Assembly (NCBI RefSeq): GCF_014201115.1
Contig: NZ_JACHDO010000001.1
Span: 1,674,001-1,738,000 of the forward strand
Length of the DNA stretch: 64,000 nt
Source of the DNA: Nocardiopsis metallicus
Lineage (GTDB): Bacteria; Actinomycetota; Actinomycetes; Streptosporangiales; Streptosporangiaceae
Direction: 5' to 3'
Part shown: in pieces, positions 24,696 to 33,925 of the stretch
Layout: each line of letters starts with the position of its first letter
How positions within the stretch are numbered: the first letter of the stretch is position 1
The notes under the pieces: model-generated
The model's input: the letters and a program-made list of their open reading frames with translations, nothing else
What the model was told of the DNA's origin: nothing
Database searches by the model: none
Position numbers and translations under genes: made by a program

Positions 24696-26129
24696 ATGAG
24701 TCTGCTGCACCAGCACACCCCTGTCGAGCCACTGTCGACATTGGCCCGATTCCGCTCCCAGTTCCACGCCTGCCTGACCACACGTGCTGACGCCCTCTTC
24801 GAGGTCTGCGAAGCCCTGGTCAGCACCCCGACCCCCGTGCGCCACCTGGCACAACTCTCCCTGGAGCCCGAACACCACCGCGGCCACGGCTCGGCCTACG
24901 CCGCCCTGGCCCACGGAAGCATCGACACCACCCAACTGCGATCGATCCTGGCCTCGCTGCCCCTGCCCCGCTTCCACGGGCGCATCGTGTTGGCCTGCGA
25001 TGTCTCCCCCTGGCTGCGCCCGGACGCCTGGACCAGCCCTGACCGGGCCTGGTGCCACACCTACGGGCGCGGCACCGGCCAGGCCGAGATGGTCCCGGGC
25101 TGGCCCTACTCCATGATCGTCGCACTGGAAGAGGGCTCCACCTCCTGGACCGCGCCCCTGGACCTGCGCCGCCTGCACAGTGACGAGGACCCCACCACCG
25201 TCACCGCCCACCAAGTCCGCCAGCTGATCGCCCGATTGATCAGGGCTGAACACCACCAGCAGGGCGATCCCGACATTGTGGTGGTGGTTGACGCGGGCTA
25301 TGACAGTCCTCGTCTGGCCTATCTGCTCGCTGATCTGCCCGTTCAGGTGGTGGGCCGGTTGCCCTCCAACCGGGTGCTCTACGGCCCAGCCGAGCACCGA
25401 CCGATCTCAGCCAACGGGCGCCCGCCCAAACACGGGGCTGCCCTACGGATGGCCGCCCCCGATACCTGGCCCGAGCCGGAGACGGTGACCACCGCTGCCA
25501 CCCGCCGCTACGGCAGTGCCACCGCGCGCTCCTGGGATCGGATGCATCCCCGGCTGACCCACCGCTCAGCCTGGGCCGAGCACCCCGGTGAGCTACCGGT
25601 GATCGAGGGCACCCTGGTGTTGTTGCAGGTGCAGGCTTTGCCCTCGCGGCGCGATCCCAAACCGTTGTGGTTGTGGTCCTCAGCCACCGGCATGCGCTCA
25701 GAGCAGGTCAGTCAGATGTGGTGGGCTTATTTGCGCCGGTTCGACATCGAGCACACCTTCCGCTTCCTCAAACAGTCGTTGGGGTGGAACGCACCCCGGC
25801 TACGGGACCCGCGATCGGCGGACCGGTGGTCCTGGCTGGTCGTGGTGGCCTATACCCAGCTACGTCTGGCCCGGTTGTTGGCGCGTCAGGTCAGATTGCC
25901 CTGGCATCGGCTGGTGGAAGCGGACCGGATGAGTCCGGCGCGGGTGCGTCGGGGGTTTCGGTACATTCGCGCTGACCTGCCGGTGTGTGTGGGTGCACCG
26001 AAATCCTGCGGGCCTGGTCCGGGGCGTCCGGTGGGGAGCCAGAACAAGCGTCCAGCTCCCCGATACGGGGTTCCCAAGAAGAACAAAACGGGCACTACGG
26101 GGCACCCCGGAGCCAAGCAAGCAGGTTAA
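24696..26129 (+). CDS. IS701-like DDE transposase (NF041680-type)
   Basis: 477 residues, DDE transposase with likely catalytic residues D102 (VLACDVSPWLRPD), D199 (VVVVDAGYDSPRL) and E352 (FDIEHTFRFLKQSLGW). The FRFLKQ-LGW-PRLR context around the Glu is typical of this group, and the C-terminal tail is basic. ATG 24696 is preceded by GAAGG at 8-base spacing; an in-frame upstream ATG (24651) lies inside the hairpin and has no ribosome site. The frame is full length and the ends are intact. It fills nearly the whole element. Confidence 0.92.
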   Translation: MSLLHQHTPVEPLSTLARFRSQFHACLTTRADALFEVCEALVSTPTPVRHLAQLSLEPEHHRGHGSAYAALAHGSIDTTQLRSILASLPLPRFHGRIVLACDVSPWLRPDAWTSPDRAWCHTYGRGTGQAEMVPGWPYSMIVALEEGSTSWTAPLDLRRLHSDEDPTTVTAHQVRQLIARLIRAEHHQQGDPDIVVVVDAGYDSPRLAYLLADLPVQVVGRLPSNRVLYGPAEHRPISANGRPPKHGAALRMAAPDTWPEPETVTTAATRRYGSATARSWDRMHPRLTHRSAWAEHPGELPVIEGTLVLLQVQALPSRRDPKPLWLWSSATGMRSEQVSQMWWAYLRRFDIEHTFRFLKQSLGWNAPRLRDPRSADRWSWLVVVAYTQLRLARLLARQVRLPWHRLVEADRMSPARVRRGFRYIRADLPVCVGAPKSCGPGPGRPVGSQNKRPAPRYGVPKKNKTGTTGHPGAKQAG

Positions 26130-26141
26130 ACGCCAAGCTAG
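26123..26141. repeat. Right terminal inverted repeat and CTAG target duplication
   Basis: The complement of the left end over 19 bases; the terminal CTAG at 26138-26141 also contains the stop codon of the minus-strand gene that follows. Confidence 0.85.
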
Positions 26142-26443
26142 CCGGTGTCCAAGGAACGCAGCGACTCCTCCCAGCGGTGGCGGCGCTCGTGGATACGCAT
26201 CTCCCACCAGGGGGAACCCCTCTCCCCCAGCCCTTCCTTGGCCAGCTGCACCCGGCCCCTGGCGCGTTGCTCGGCCTCAGGGTCCTGGGCGCGCAGCGCG
26301 GAGCCGACGTCCCGGCGAGCCGACATCAGATGGGCGACCAGGCGCTCGCGGATCCCATCGGGCAGCTCCGGATCGCTGGCACGCCAGCGCCGTCCGCGGA
26401 TCACGACGTGGTGGCCCTCAGCCGTACGTTCGGGGTCCGTCAT
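26138..26443 (-). CDS. Conserved actinobacterial hypothetical protein
   Basis: 101 residues from ATG 26443, which has GGGGAAGGA upstream. The pattern HVVIRGRRWRASDPELPDGI, then LVAHLMSARRDVGSALRA and a C-terminal LGERGSPWWEMR is that of a small protein family common in actinomycetes and sometimes labelled, without basis, Tol biopolymer transporter. It is basic, soluble and probably helical. Its TAG stop lies within the CTAG target of the insertion sequence; because the target is duplicated, the reading frame is preserved. It may be co-transcribed with pabAB (68 bases upstream). Confidence 0.75.
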   Translation of the reverse strand: MTDPERTAEGHHVVIRGRRWRASDPELPDGIRERLVAHLMSARRDVGSALRAQDPEAEQRARGRVQLAKEGLGERGSPWWEMRIHERRHRWEESLRSLDTG

Positions 26444-26510
26444 GTCCGGGTCCTTCCCCGCCTCGCGGGCACACACACGGGCCGCGCCGCCCCGGGACCG
26501 GGCGGCTGGC

Positions 26511-28547
26511 TCAGCGACCCTTCGCGGGGACCCTGGCCTTGAGGAGCATCTCCTCGTACTCCTCCTGCGGATCGGAGTCCAGCACGATCGCTCCTCCGGC
26601 CCCCACGGTGGCCTCTCCCCCGACGAGGACGGCGGTGCGGATGACGATGCTCAGGTCCGATTCTCCGCTGTGCGAGACGTAGCCGAGCGCACCCGAGTAC
26701 ACGCCTCGTGCCGAACCCTCCAGCCGGTCGATGAGTTCCATGGTGCGCAGTTTGGGGGCCCCGGTCATCGATCCGCCCGGGAAGCAGGCGCGGACGGCCT
26801 CCAGGGCGGACACCCCGGGACGCAACCGTCCCCGGACGGTGGAGACCAGCTGGTGCACGGTGGCGTAGGACTCGGTGTACATGAAGGCGGGCACCTCCAC
26901 GCTCCCGACCTCGCACACCCGGCCGAGGTCGTTGCGGAGCAGGTCCACGATCATCAGGTTCTCAGCGCGGGTCTTGGCGCCGGTTCGCAGGTCGGCCGCG
27001 ATCTGTGCGTCGGTGGCCGGATCCGGGTGGCGGGGGGCCGTGCCCTTGATGGGGCGGCTCTCGGCCACTCTCGCGGCGTCCACTCGCAGGAAGCGCTCCG
27101 GGGAGGCGCTCAGCACGGTCACCCCCTCCATCCTCAGCAGTGCGGCGTAGGGCGCGGGGCTCGCGGCGCGCAGGCGGCGGTAGAAGTCCAGTTCACCGCC
27201 CTCGCCGAGGTCGGGCAGGCGGACCCGGTTGGTCAGGCAGATCTCGTAGCTCTCGCCGTCGGTGAGGTGGCCCAGGCACGCCTTGACGTCGTCCACGTAC
27301 CCCTCGCGCGGCTGCTCCAGGAACGCGGAGAGGTCGAGGGCGGGAGCGGAGGGAGGGGGTGCGGGCAGGGGAGGCAGTCCCTCCAGGAGGGCGCGGGTGG
27401 TCTCGATCCATTTCTGAGCGTCCGGGGCGCCGTCGGCGCAGACCACGTAGGTGCGGTCCTCGTGGTGGTCGACGGCCAGGAACCGGTCACAGCGCATCCA
27501 CACCGCGTCCGGGGTGGCGGCCGTGTGGGCGCGGGCGGCCCCGCAGTCGGCTTTGAGCTCGTAGCCCAGGTAGCCCACGTACCCGCCGGTGAAGCCGAAA
27601 GGCAGGCCGGTCGCGGCAGCGGGGCGCCCCGTGCGGCGTTCGAGCGCCTCGAACACGCTCCCGGGCTCGGTCCGCGTCCCGTCGGCGGTGCGCACGCGTA
27701 CGCCCCGGTCGCCGACGTCGTAGGTGAGCACCTCGGCCGTGGGGCCGGAGGCGTCCCCCAGGAAGGAGAAGCGTGCGGGCCCCTCGGGGCGGGAGCTGTC
27801 CAGCCAGAAGGAGTTCTCGGAGCCGGCGTACAGGTGGGTGAAGGCGCGCTCGGTGTCCACCGCGTAGGGCAGCACGGTGAACCGCAGGTCAGCGGCAGGG
27901 TGGGCGGGTACGGGGGCGCTTCCTGCCACGTCCACCGGATTCCCGGTTCCGGTTTCGGTCGGGCCGCGGTGCTTCCGGGCCAGTTCCAAGAAGTTGGCGA
28001 TCAGCTCGGCCCCGTACTCGCTGGCGATGGATTCGGGGTGGAACTGCACCCCCCAGCGCGGCAGGTCGCGGTGGCGCAGCCCCATGATCACGCCGTCCTC
28101 CGCCCAGGCGGTGGCCACCAGGCTCTCGGGCAGGGGCTCGGGCACGGCCAGCGAGTGGTAGCGCACGGCGGTGAAGTCCTGCGGGATTCCCGCGAAGAGA
28201 TCCGTTCCGTCGTGCCGGACCCGGGTCAGATGCCCGTGGCGGGGCTCGGGCGCTGAGGCCACCTCACCACCGGCCAGGTGCGCGATCGCCTGGTGACCCA
28301 GGCACACTCCCAGTACCGGGATCTGCGTCTGTTCCAGCAGATCGGGGACTCGCCCCAGATCACGCGCGGTCTGCGGGCGCCCCGGCCCCGGGGAGACCAC
28401 GACAGCGTCCACCGAAGCGGGATCGAAGTCAGCCCAGCCCGGGTCGTCGTTGGTCAGCACCCGGGGCTCCTCGCCGAGCACACCGGACAGGAGCTGGAAC
28501 AGGTTGTACGTGTAGGAGTCGTGGTTGTCCACGAGGAGAACGCGCAT
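26511..28547 (-). CDS. pabAB: Aminodeoxychorismate synthase, fused PabA-PabB
   Basis: 678-residue bifunctional enzyme turning chorismate and glutamine into 4-amino-4-deoxychorismate for p-aminobenzoate and folate. The N-terminal glutamine amidotransferase (1-195) has nucleophile C82 in LGVCLGHQAI and the His-Glu pair in WGVQFHPESI. The C-terminal chorismate-binding domain has EICLTNRVRL, RPIKGTAPRH, DLLRNDLGRVCEVGSV and SMTGAPKLRTMELIDRLE. The fused form occurs in actinomycetes for folate and in some PABA-derived antibiotic pathways; the neighbours give no sign of the latter. AAGGGCGGG precedes the ATG. Confidence 0.95.
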   Translation of the reverse strand: MRVLLVDNHDSYTYNLFQLLSGVLGEEPRVLTNDDPGWADFDPASVDAVVVSPGPGRPQTARDLGRVPDLLEQTQIPVLGVCLGHQAIAHLAGGEVASAPEPRHGHLTRVRHDGTDLFAGIPQDFTAVRYHSLAVPEPLPESLVATAWAEDGVIMGLRHRDLPRWGVQFHPESIASEYGAELIANFLELARKHRGPTETGTGNPVDVAGSAPVPAHPAADLRFTVLPYAVDTERAFTHLYAGSENSFWLDSSRPEGPARFSFLGDASGPTAEVLTYDVGDRGVRVRTADGTRTEPGSVFEALERRTGRPAAATGLPFGFTGGYVGYLGYELKADCGAARAHTAATPDAVWMRCDRFLAVDHHEDRTYVVCADGAPDAQKWIETTRALLEGLPPLPAPPPSAPALDLSAFLEQPREGYVDDVKACLGHLTDGESYEICLTNRVRLPDLGEGGELDFYRRLRAASPAPYAALLRMEGVTVLSASPERFLRVDAARVAESRPIKGTAPRHPDPATDAQIAADLRTGAKTRAENLMIVDLLRNDLGRVCEVGSVEVPAFMYTESYATVHQLVSTVRGRLRPGVSALEAVRACFPGGSMTGAPKLRTMELIDRLEGSARGVYSGALGYVSHSGESDLSIVIRTAVLVGGEATVGAGGAIVLDSDPQEEYEEMLLKARVPAKGR

Positions 28548-28704
28548 CCCGCCCTTTCTGGAACGGCCTACGGATCGCGATATCCCAGGTTACGTCGTTT
28601 GGGGTGGTATCGGAGGCCTCTGGCCCTGGCGGCGGGATCCGTCGAGGAGTAAACAGGAGGGAGGTGGGTCTGGCCAGGCCCCGTACTGTCGAAGGAGTTG
28701 AGCC

Positions 28705-28953
28705 GTGAACGTCTTCGTCGCCGCGATCTCGATCGTGGTCGTGCTGGGGTTGGCCTTCTTCTTCGTGCTCACCGTCACCGAGGTCGGCCAGGCCGTCAAA
28801 CAGCGCTACACCAAACCCCCGGTCGCCCCGGATCCCCAGCCGGCTCCCCCGCCGCTGGACGCCGCAGCCCAGGAGCTGCGCATGCGCTACGCGCGGGGCG
28901 AGATCAGCCGCGAGGAGTACCTCCAGCGCAAGATCGACCTGGAAGAGTACTGA
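28705..28953 (+). CDS. Small membrane protein with SHOCT domain
   Basis: 82 residues: one N-terminal membrane helix (VFVAAISIVVVLGLAFFFVL), a Pro-rich linker, and a C-terminal SHOCT motif (LRMRYARGEISREEYLQRKI). SHOCT segments are thought to mediate oligomerisation; the function is unknown. The GTG start has GAAGGAG at good spacing. It is divergent from pabAB. Confidence 0.85.
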   Translation: MNVFVAAISIVVVLGLAFFFVLTVTEVGQAVKQRYTKPPVAPDPQPAPPPLDAAAQELRMRYARGEISREEYLQRKIDLEEY

Positions 28954-29000
28954 CGCCGCCCCACTGCAGATCCACTCCACGTTCCACACGCGAAAAGCGG

Positions 29001-29028
29001 TTGACACCCGGAACCGAGTGGGTACAGT
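29001..29028 (+). promoter_or_regulatory. Strong promoter for the ABC-F gene, WblC/WhiB7-like
   Basis: TTGACA (29001-29006), 16-base spacer, TACAGT (29023-29028). A short A-run (AAAA, 28993-28996) lies four bases upstream of the -35 box, as in promoters activated by WhiB7/WblC, which control ribosome-targeting antibiotic resistance in actinobacteria. Confidence 0.6.
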
Positions 29029-29034
29029 ACTCCT

Positions 29035-29264
29035 CGTCCTGTTGTCTACGATTGAGGTGGACGTTGCGCATCTAGGTTCGCGATCATCACGCGGTGCGGA
29101 GCCGGTAACCGGTCTGTCCGTCGCGTGTACGGAACCTTGGTGCATGAGCCGTCCCTGTCTCGTCCAGGACCCTCTCGCCTCTCCTTACGGTCCTCTCGGC
29201 TGGCCGCCGCGTGGTGCTCGCATACGAAGCCCTTCCCACACCGCTTCCGTCTGCGAGAACACCC
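29035..29264 (+). promoter_or_regulatory. Long 5' leader of the ABC-F gene
   Basis: About 230 bases lie between the predicted transcription start and ATG 29265. Candidate short upstream frames exist (for example ATG 29144, and a GTG near 29056 overlapping the main start), and CCGGT-a-ACCGG is a small dyad. Leaders of this length before ABC-F genes often act by translation attenuation. I could not fix the leader peptide or an anti-terminator fold. Confidence 0.4.
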
Positions 29265-30935
29265 ATGTCAAAAACCAGCACCACCACGAGTGCCGCGGCC
29301 GCCGTCGCCTGCTCCGACCTGTCCTTCCAGTGGAAGGACGGCACGGTCGTCTTCGAACGCCTGTCCCTGACCCTGGGCAGGGGCCGCACCGGTCTGGTCG
29401 GCACCAACGGCGCTGGCAAGTCCACCCTGCTCCGGCTGCTGGCCGGGCAGCTGCATCCGTCCCGGGGGTCGGTGACCATCGGCGGCAGCCTGGCCTACCT
29501 GCCCCAGAACGTCACCCTGGACACCGGTGTGCGGGTCGACCAGGCGATGGGCATCGCCGACAAACGCGCCGCCCTGCACGCCATCGAAGCCGGAGACGCC
29601 TCCGAGCATCACTTCGAGACGGTCGGTGACGACTGGGACATCGAGGAACGCACCCTGGCTGCCCTGGGCTCGCTCGGCCTGGACGGGGTCGAACTGGACC
29701 GCAACGTGGGCCAGCTCTCGGGTGGTGAGACCGTCCTGCTGCGCCTGGCCACGGTCCTCCTCGCGCGCCCCGACGTCCTTCTGCTCGACGAGCCCACCAA
29801 CAACCTCGACCTCTTCGCCCGCCGCAGGCTCTACGACACCGTGGAGACCTGGCGCTCCGGCTCGCTGGTCGTGGTCAGCCACGACCTCGAACTCCTGGAG
29901 CGGGTGGATCGCATCGCCGAACTGCGCTCCGGCTCGGTGGCCATCCACGGGGGCGGCTGGACCGACTACCAGGAAGCCCTGGCGGTCCAGCAGGAAGCGG
30001 CCGAACGCACCCTGCGCGCGGCCGAGTCCGACGTGCGCCGCCACAAGCGCGAACTGGAGGAGACCCAGATCAAACTGGCCCGCCGCCAGCGCGCCGCCAA
30101 GAAGGCCGCCATTGACGGCGGAATCCCGAAGATCGTCCAGGGCGCGCTGAAGCGGGCCGCCCAGGAGTCCGCGGGCAAGCTCAGGGGCACCCACGAGGAC
30201 AAACTCGACGAGGCGCGCGAGCGCCGCGAGGAGGCGGCCGAAGCGGTCCGCGACGACGCCGAGATCCGGGTGGACCTGCCGCACACCGAGGTGCCCAACG
30301 GCCGGTCCGTGCTGAGCCTGAGCGGGGTGCGCACCCGGTTCGGCCGGCTGCGTTGCGGCGATCTCCTGGTCAGCGGTCCCGAGCGGATCGCCCTGGTGGG
30401 CCGCAACGGCGCGGGCAAGACCACGCTGCTGCGCGCCATCGCCGGACTGGAGGCCCCGCTGGAGGGTGAGGTGGAGGTGTCCGTGCCGACACGGTTCCTA
30501 CCGCAGCGGCTGGACGTCCTCGACGAGGGAGTCAGCATCGCGGAGAACGTCGGCAACGCCGCGCCTGGCGTGAGTACCCAGCACATCCGCGCCCAGCTGG
30601 CCCGGTTCCTGTTCAAGGGCCACCGGGCCGCGCAGATCGCCGGGACCCTGTCCGGCGGTGAGCGCTTCCGGGCGGCCCTGGCGGCGACGATGCTGGCCGC
30701 ACCGGCGCCGCAGCTGCTGATGCTGGACGAGCCCACCAACAACCTGGACCTGTCCAGCGTGCGGCAGCTGGCCAACGCCTTGGCGGCCTATCAGGGCGCG
30801 CTGCTGGTCGCCAGCCACGACCTGCGCTTCCTGGAGTCCATCGGAATCACCCGGTGGCTGCTGTTGGACGAGGACCTCCAGGAGACCACCGCCGAGGAGG
30901 TGCGCGAGATGTTCACCGGAACAACCACCTCCTGA
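29265..30935 (+). CDS. ABC-F family ATPase (ribosome protection/translation factor type)
   Basis: 556-residue soluble protein with two ABC ATPase domains and no membrane segments. Domain 1: Walker A GTNGAGKST (46-54) and signature LSGGETVLLRLA. Domain 2: Walker A GRNGAGKTT (near residue 380) and signature LSGGERFRAALA. Both Walker B motifs end LLDEPTNNLDL or MLDEPTNNLDL. The linker between them (about 240-330) is charged and helical. ABC-F proteins bind the ribosomal E site; some expel antibiotics, others aid elongation. The promoter and long leader favour an inducible resistance role, but substrate class cannot be given. Confidence 0.9.
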   Translation: MSKTSTTTSAAAAVACSDLSFQWKDGTVVFERLSLTLGRGRTGLVGTNGAGKSTLLRLLAGQLHPSRGSVTIGGSLAYLPQNVTLDTGVRVDQAMGIADKRAALHAIEAGDASEHHFETVGDDWDIEERTLAALGSLGLDGVELDRNVGQLSGGETVLLRLATVLLARPDVLLLDEPTNNLDLFARRRLYDTVETWRSGSLVVVSHDLELLERVDRIAELRSGSVAIHGGGWTDYQEALAVQQEAAERTLRAAESDVRRHKRELEETQIKLARRQRAAKKAAIDGGIPKIVQGALKRAAQESAGKLRGTHEDKLDEARERREEAAEAVRDDAEIRVDLPHTEVPNGRSVLSLSGVRTRFGRLRCGDLLVSGPERIALVGRNGAGKTTLLRAIAGLEAPLEGEVEVSVPTRFLPQRLDVLDEGVSIAENVGNAAPGVSTQHIRAQLARFLFKGHRAAQIAGTLSGGERFRAALAATMLAAPAPQLLMLDEPTNNLDLSSVRQLANALAAYQGALLVASHDLRFLESIGITRWLLLDEDLQETTAEEVREMFTGTTTS

Positions 30936-30942
30936 GCCGGAT

Positions 30943-30970
30943 CGGCCCGCCCGGAAACCCGGGCGGGCCG
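30943..30970. terminator. Bidirectional terminator between the ABC-F and sugar-porter genes
   Basis: Perfect 12-bp arms, CGGCCCGCCCGG at 30943-30954 and complement at 30959-30970, with a 4-base loop. Confidence 0.8.
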
Positions 30971-30996
30971 GTGGTCCTGCCAGCGCTTCCTCGGCC

Positions 30997-32421
30997 TCAG
31001 CCCTTCATCTCCTCCAGGGTCTTGCCCTTGGTCTCCTTGACGAACTTCAGCACGAAGAAGAACGACAGGAGCGCGAACCCCGCGTACATCACGTACGCCC
31101 CCGGCAGGCTCCAGTCGCGCAGGCTCGGGAAGCTCACGGTGATCAGCCAGTTGGTCAGCCACTGGGTCGCGGTGGCCACGGCCATCGCGGCGGCGCGAAT
31201 GCGCAGCGGGAACATCTCGCCCAGCAGCACCCACACGACCACACCCCAGGACAGGGCGAAGAACAGTACGAACGAGCTGGCCGCGGTCAGCGCCACCGCA
31301 CCCCACACGAAGGGGAGAACGACGTCCTCACCGGTGCCGGTGGCGTGGCTGAACGCGTAGGCGGCCGTCGCCAGCGCCACCGTCATACCGGCCGAACCCA
31401 CCAACAGCAGGGGTTTGCGGCCGATCCGGTCCACCAGCATGATCGCGATGACGGTACCCACGATGTTGACCACCGAGGTGAACAGGCTCAGCAGGAGCGA
31501 GTCGGCCTCGGCCACGCCCACCGACTGCCACAGCGAGCTGGAGTAGTAGAAGATGACGTTGATCCCCACCAGCTGCTGGAACGCCGAGACCGCCATACCG
31601 ATCCACACGATCGGCAACAGGCCGTAGCGGCCGGTCAGGTCGCGCAGTCTGGGCCGCACCTCCGAGCCCAGGGCCTTCTTGATCTCCTCGATCCGCCGCT
31701 CGATCCGGGACTCCCCGCCGCCCTCGACCTCGTGCAGGATCTGGCGGGCGCGGTCCACCCGCCCCACACGCACCAGGTACCGGGGCGATTCGGGGATGAC
31801 CAGGCTGAGCCCGAGGTAGACCAGCGCGGGCAGGACCTCGATGCCCAGCATCCACTGCCAGGCCTGTACGGGCCCCAGCATGTTGTGCGCGCTGCCGTCG
31901 GCCGCCTGCGCGATCGCGTAGTTGACCAGCTGCGAACAGGCGATGCCCAGTACGATGGCGAGCTGTTGCAGGGAGGCCAACCGGCCCCGGTAGGCGGCGG
32001 GTGAGACCTCGGCGATGTAGGTCGGTGCGATTACCGAGGCCATACCGATGGCCACGCCACCCAGGACGCGCCAGGCGGTCAGGTCCCAGATCGAGAACGG
32101 CAGGGCGGTACCGATGGCGCTGACCGCGAACAGCGTGCCGGCGATCTGCATGACCCGGATCCGGCCCAGCCGGTCGGCGAGGTTGCCGGCCGTGGCCGCG
32201 CCCACCACACATCCCAGCAGCGCTGCGGCGATGGTGAAGCCCAAAACTCCGGAGCCCACGTCGAACCGCTGCTGGATCGCGTCGACCGCGCCGTTGATGA
32301 CCGCACTGTCGTAGCCGAACAGGAACCCGCCCATCGCGGCCGCCGCCGCGATCATCGTGACGTGGACCAGACTGGCGTCCCCCTCGGACACGCCACTCCG
32401 GCCGCTGCCGACTCCACTCAC
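30997..32421 (-). CDS. Sugar porter family MFS transporter
   Basis: 474-residue sugar:proton symporter of the MFS sugar porter family. Signatures visible: [15 protein letters not shown] in helix 1, [12 protein letters not shown] after helix 2, [12 protein letters not shown] after helix 6, [17 protein letters not shown] in helix 7, [13 protein letters not shown] after helix 8, and a final [13 protein letters not shown]. Twelve membrane segments. GTG 32421 is chosen because GGAGGGAG lies just upstream; the longer open frame has no ribosome site. The substrate is probably a hexose or pentose. It is divergent from bioB. Confidence 0.92.
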   Translation of the reverse strand: MSGVGSGRSGVSEGDASLVHVTMIAAAAAMGGFLFGYDSAVINGAVDAIQQRFDVGSGVLGFTIAAALLGCVVGAATAGNLADRLGRIRVMQIAGTLFAVSAIGTALPFSIWDLTAWRVLGGVAIGMASVIAPTYIAEVSPAAYRGRLASLQQLAIVLGIACSQLVNYAIAQAADGSAHNMLGPVQAWQWMLGIEVLPALVYLGLSLVIPESPRYLVRVGRVDRARQILHEVEGGGESRIERRIEEIKKALGSEVRPRLRDLTGRYGLLPIVWIGMAVSAFQQLVGINVIFYYSSSLWQSVGVAEADSLLLSLFTSVVNIVGTVIAIMLVDRIGRKPLLLVGSAGMTVALATAAYAFSHATGTGEDVVLPFVWGAVALTAASSFVLFFALSWGVVVWVLLGEMFPLRIRAAAMAVATATQWLTNWLITVSFPSLRDWSLPGAYVMYAGFALLSFFFVLKFVKETKGKTLEEMKG

Positions 32422-32752
32422 TCCGGACTCCCTCCCCTGGGCACGCCCGACAGCCCGGGCTGGCACCACGATGCAGCACGGGTCGCGGACATGCGTGAAC
32501 GCAACGCTGAGGAGGCCAAACACAAGTCGGTCCTTGGCCCTCGGACAACCGCCGGGGACTTTACTACTGATCCTTTCCATAAGTGCGCATAGGGGGTGCC
32601 CTAAGTTGCCTAATGGTGATTTGATTGGCCATCAGTGTCCGCATCCGGCCACCTACCTGTCGGTACACGCCATCAGGCAAACAAGACTTCAACCGGTTTT
32701 TGGTGGGTTCGGTCACTGTGCAGGATCGCTCCCACCCTGCAAGATCAACCCC
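32422..32752. other. 331-base divergent gap between the sugar porter and bioB
   Basis: AT-richer than its surroundings, especially 32590-32720, and must hold both promoters. I saw no clear BioR/BirA/BioQ-type operator and no gene. Short sequences such as CCTAATGGTG and CAAACAAGAC may be promoter elements but are not assignable. Confidence 0.4.
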
Positions 32753-33814
32753 GTGACGACATTCGACACCCAGGCCGAGAAGGCCCTTCGCCGTGAGACC
32801 CCCACCCGCGACGAACTCCTGGAGGTGCTCACCAGTACTGACGACGACCTGATGGACCTGGTCGCCGCCGCTTCGCGGGTCCGACGTCGGTACTTCGAGC
32901 GCCGTGTCAAACTCAACTACCTCGTGAACATGAAGAGCGGCCTGTGCCCCGAGGACTGCTTCTACTGCTCCCAACGCCTGGGTTCACAGGCCGAGATCGT
33001 CAAGTACACCTGGCTCAAGCCCGACCAGACCCGTGAGGCCGTCTCCCACGGGGTCAAGGCCGGGGCCAGCCGCGTGTGCCTGGTGGCGAGCGGGCGCGGC
33101 CCCACCGACCGCGACGTGGACCGCCTCGCCCCGGCCGTGGCAGGGATCAAGGACGAGTACCCCGGAGTGGAGGTCTGCGCCTGCCTCGGGCTGCTCTCCG
33201 ACGGGCAGGCCGACAAGCTCCGCGACGCCGGGGTCGACGCCTACAACCACAACCTCAACACCTCCGAAGAGCGCTACTCCGACATCTGTACCACCCACGA
33301 GTTCGCCGACCGGGTGGAGACCGTCGAACAGGCCAAGCACGCCGGGCTCTCCCCCTGCTCGGGGCTGATCGCCGGGATGAAGGAGAGCGACGACGACCTC
33401 ATCGACGCCCTGTTCGCCCTGCGCGAGCTGGGCCCGGACTCGGTACCGGTCAACTTCCTCATGCCCTTCGACGGCACGCCCCTGGAGGGCACCTGGGAGC
33501 TGACCCCGCAGCGCTGCCTGCGCATCCTGGCCGCAACCCGCTTCGTCTTCCCCGACGTGGAGGTGCGCCTGGCGGGCGGGCGAGAGATCCACCTGCGCTC
33601 CCTGCAGCCCCTGGCGCTGCACATCGCCAACTCGATCTTCCTCGGCGACTACCTCACCAGTGAGGGCCAGGCGGGCAAGGACGACCTGGAGATGATCGTC
33701 GACGCCGGTTTCGTGGTGCAGGGGGCGGGTGAGCCCACCCTGCCGGGTGAGCGCCACGACCTGCTCAAGACACGCCAGCGGGGCGCTGGAACCGCTCTTC
33801 CGCCCAACGCCTGA
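32753..33814 (+). CDS. bioB: Biotin synthase
   Basis: 353-residue radical-SAM enzyme that inserts sulfur into dethiobiotin. The cluster-binding CxxxCxxC is C65-C69-C72 (LCPEDCFYC), preceded by the typical [12 protein letters not shown]. Further BioB features: [49 protein letters not shown] and [15 protein letters not shown]. The GTG at 32753 has no Shine-Dalgarno sequence, so the transcript may be leaderless. No bioA, bioD or bioF is nearby. It is convergent with the YiaA/B-like gene across a strong terminator. Confidence 0.96.
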   Translation: MTTFDTQAEKALRRETPTRDELLEVLTSTDDDLMDLVAAASRVRRRYFERRVKLNYLVNMKSGLCPEDCFYCSQRLGSQAEIVKYTWLKPDQTREAVSHGVKAGASRVCLVASGRGPTDRDVDRLAPAVAGIKDEYPGVEVCACLGLLSDGQADKLRDAGVDAYNHNLNTSEERYSDICTTHEFADRVETVEQAKHAGLSPCSGLIAGMKESDDDLIDALFALRELGPDSVPVNFLMPFDGTPLEGTWELTPQRCLRILAATRFVFPDVEVRLAGGREIHLRSLQPLALHIANSIFLGDYLTSEGQAGKDDLEMIVDAGFVVQGAGEPTLPGERHDLLKTRQRGAGTALPPNA

Positions 33815-33873
33815 CACCCCTTCCGCCGGTACCGGGTGACCGGTGACGGGCGTCCTGCCACTGGCGTGACCGA

Positions 33874-33903
33874 CGGGCGCCGCGCTCCCCCGCGCGGCGC
33901 CCG
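33874..33903. terminator. Bidirectional terminator after bioB
   Basis: Perfect 12-bp arms, CGGGCGCCGCGC (33874-33885) and complement (33892-33903), 6-base loop. Confidence 0.8.
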
Positions 33904-33925
33904 CCCCTTCCCCTCCTGGCTGGCC

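Larger units (their letters stand above)
24559..26137 (+). mobile_element. Complete IS701-like insertion sequence
   Basis: 1579-bp element with one transposase gene. The terminal inverted repeats are perfect over 15 bp: CTTGGCGTTTAACCT at 24559-24573 and its complement at 26123-26137. Both ends abut CTAG (24555-24558 and 26138-26141), which fits the 4-bp YTAR target duplication known for the IS701 family. Ends and transposase frame are intact, so the copy looks recent and possibly active. Two hairpins precede the transposase, one terminator-like and one covering the ribosome site. Confidence 0.9.

Noticed and set aside
26511..28547. Fused PabAB as a marker of a PABA-derived antibiotic gene cluster
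   Set aside because: No polyketide synthase, peptide synthetase, nitro- or aminotransferase pathway genes lie nearby; folate supply is the simpler reading.
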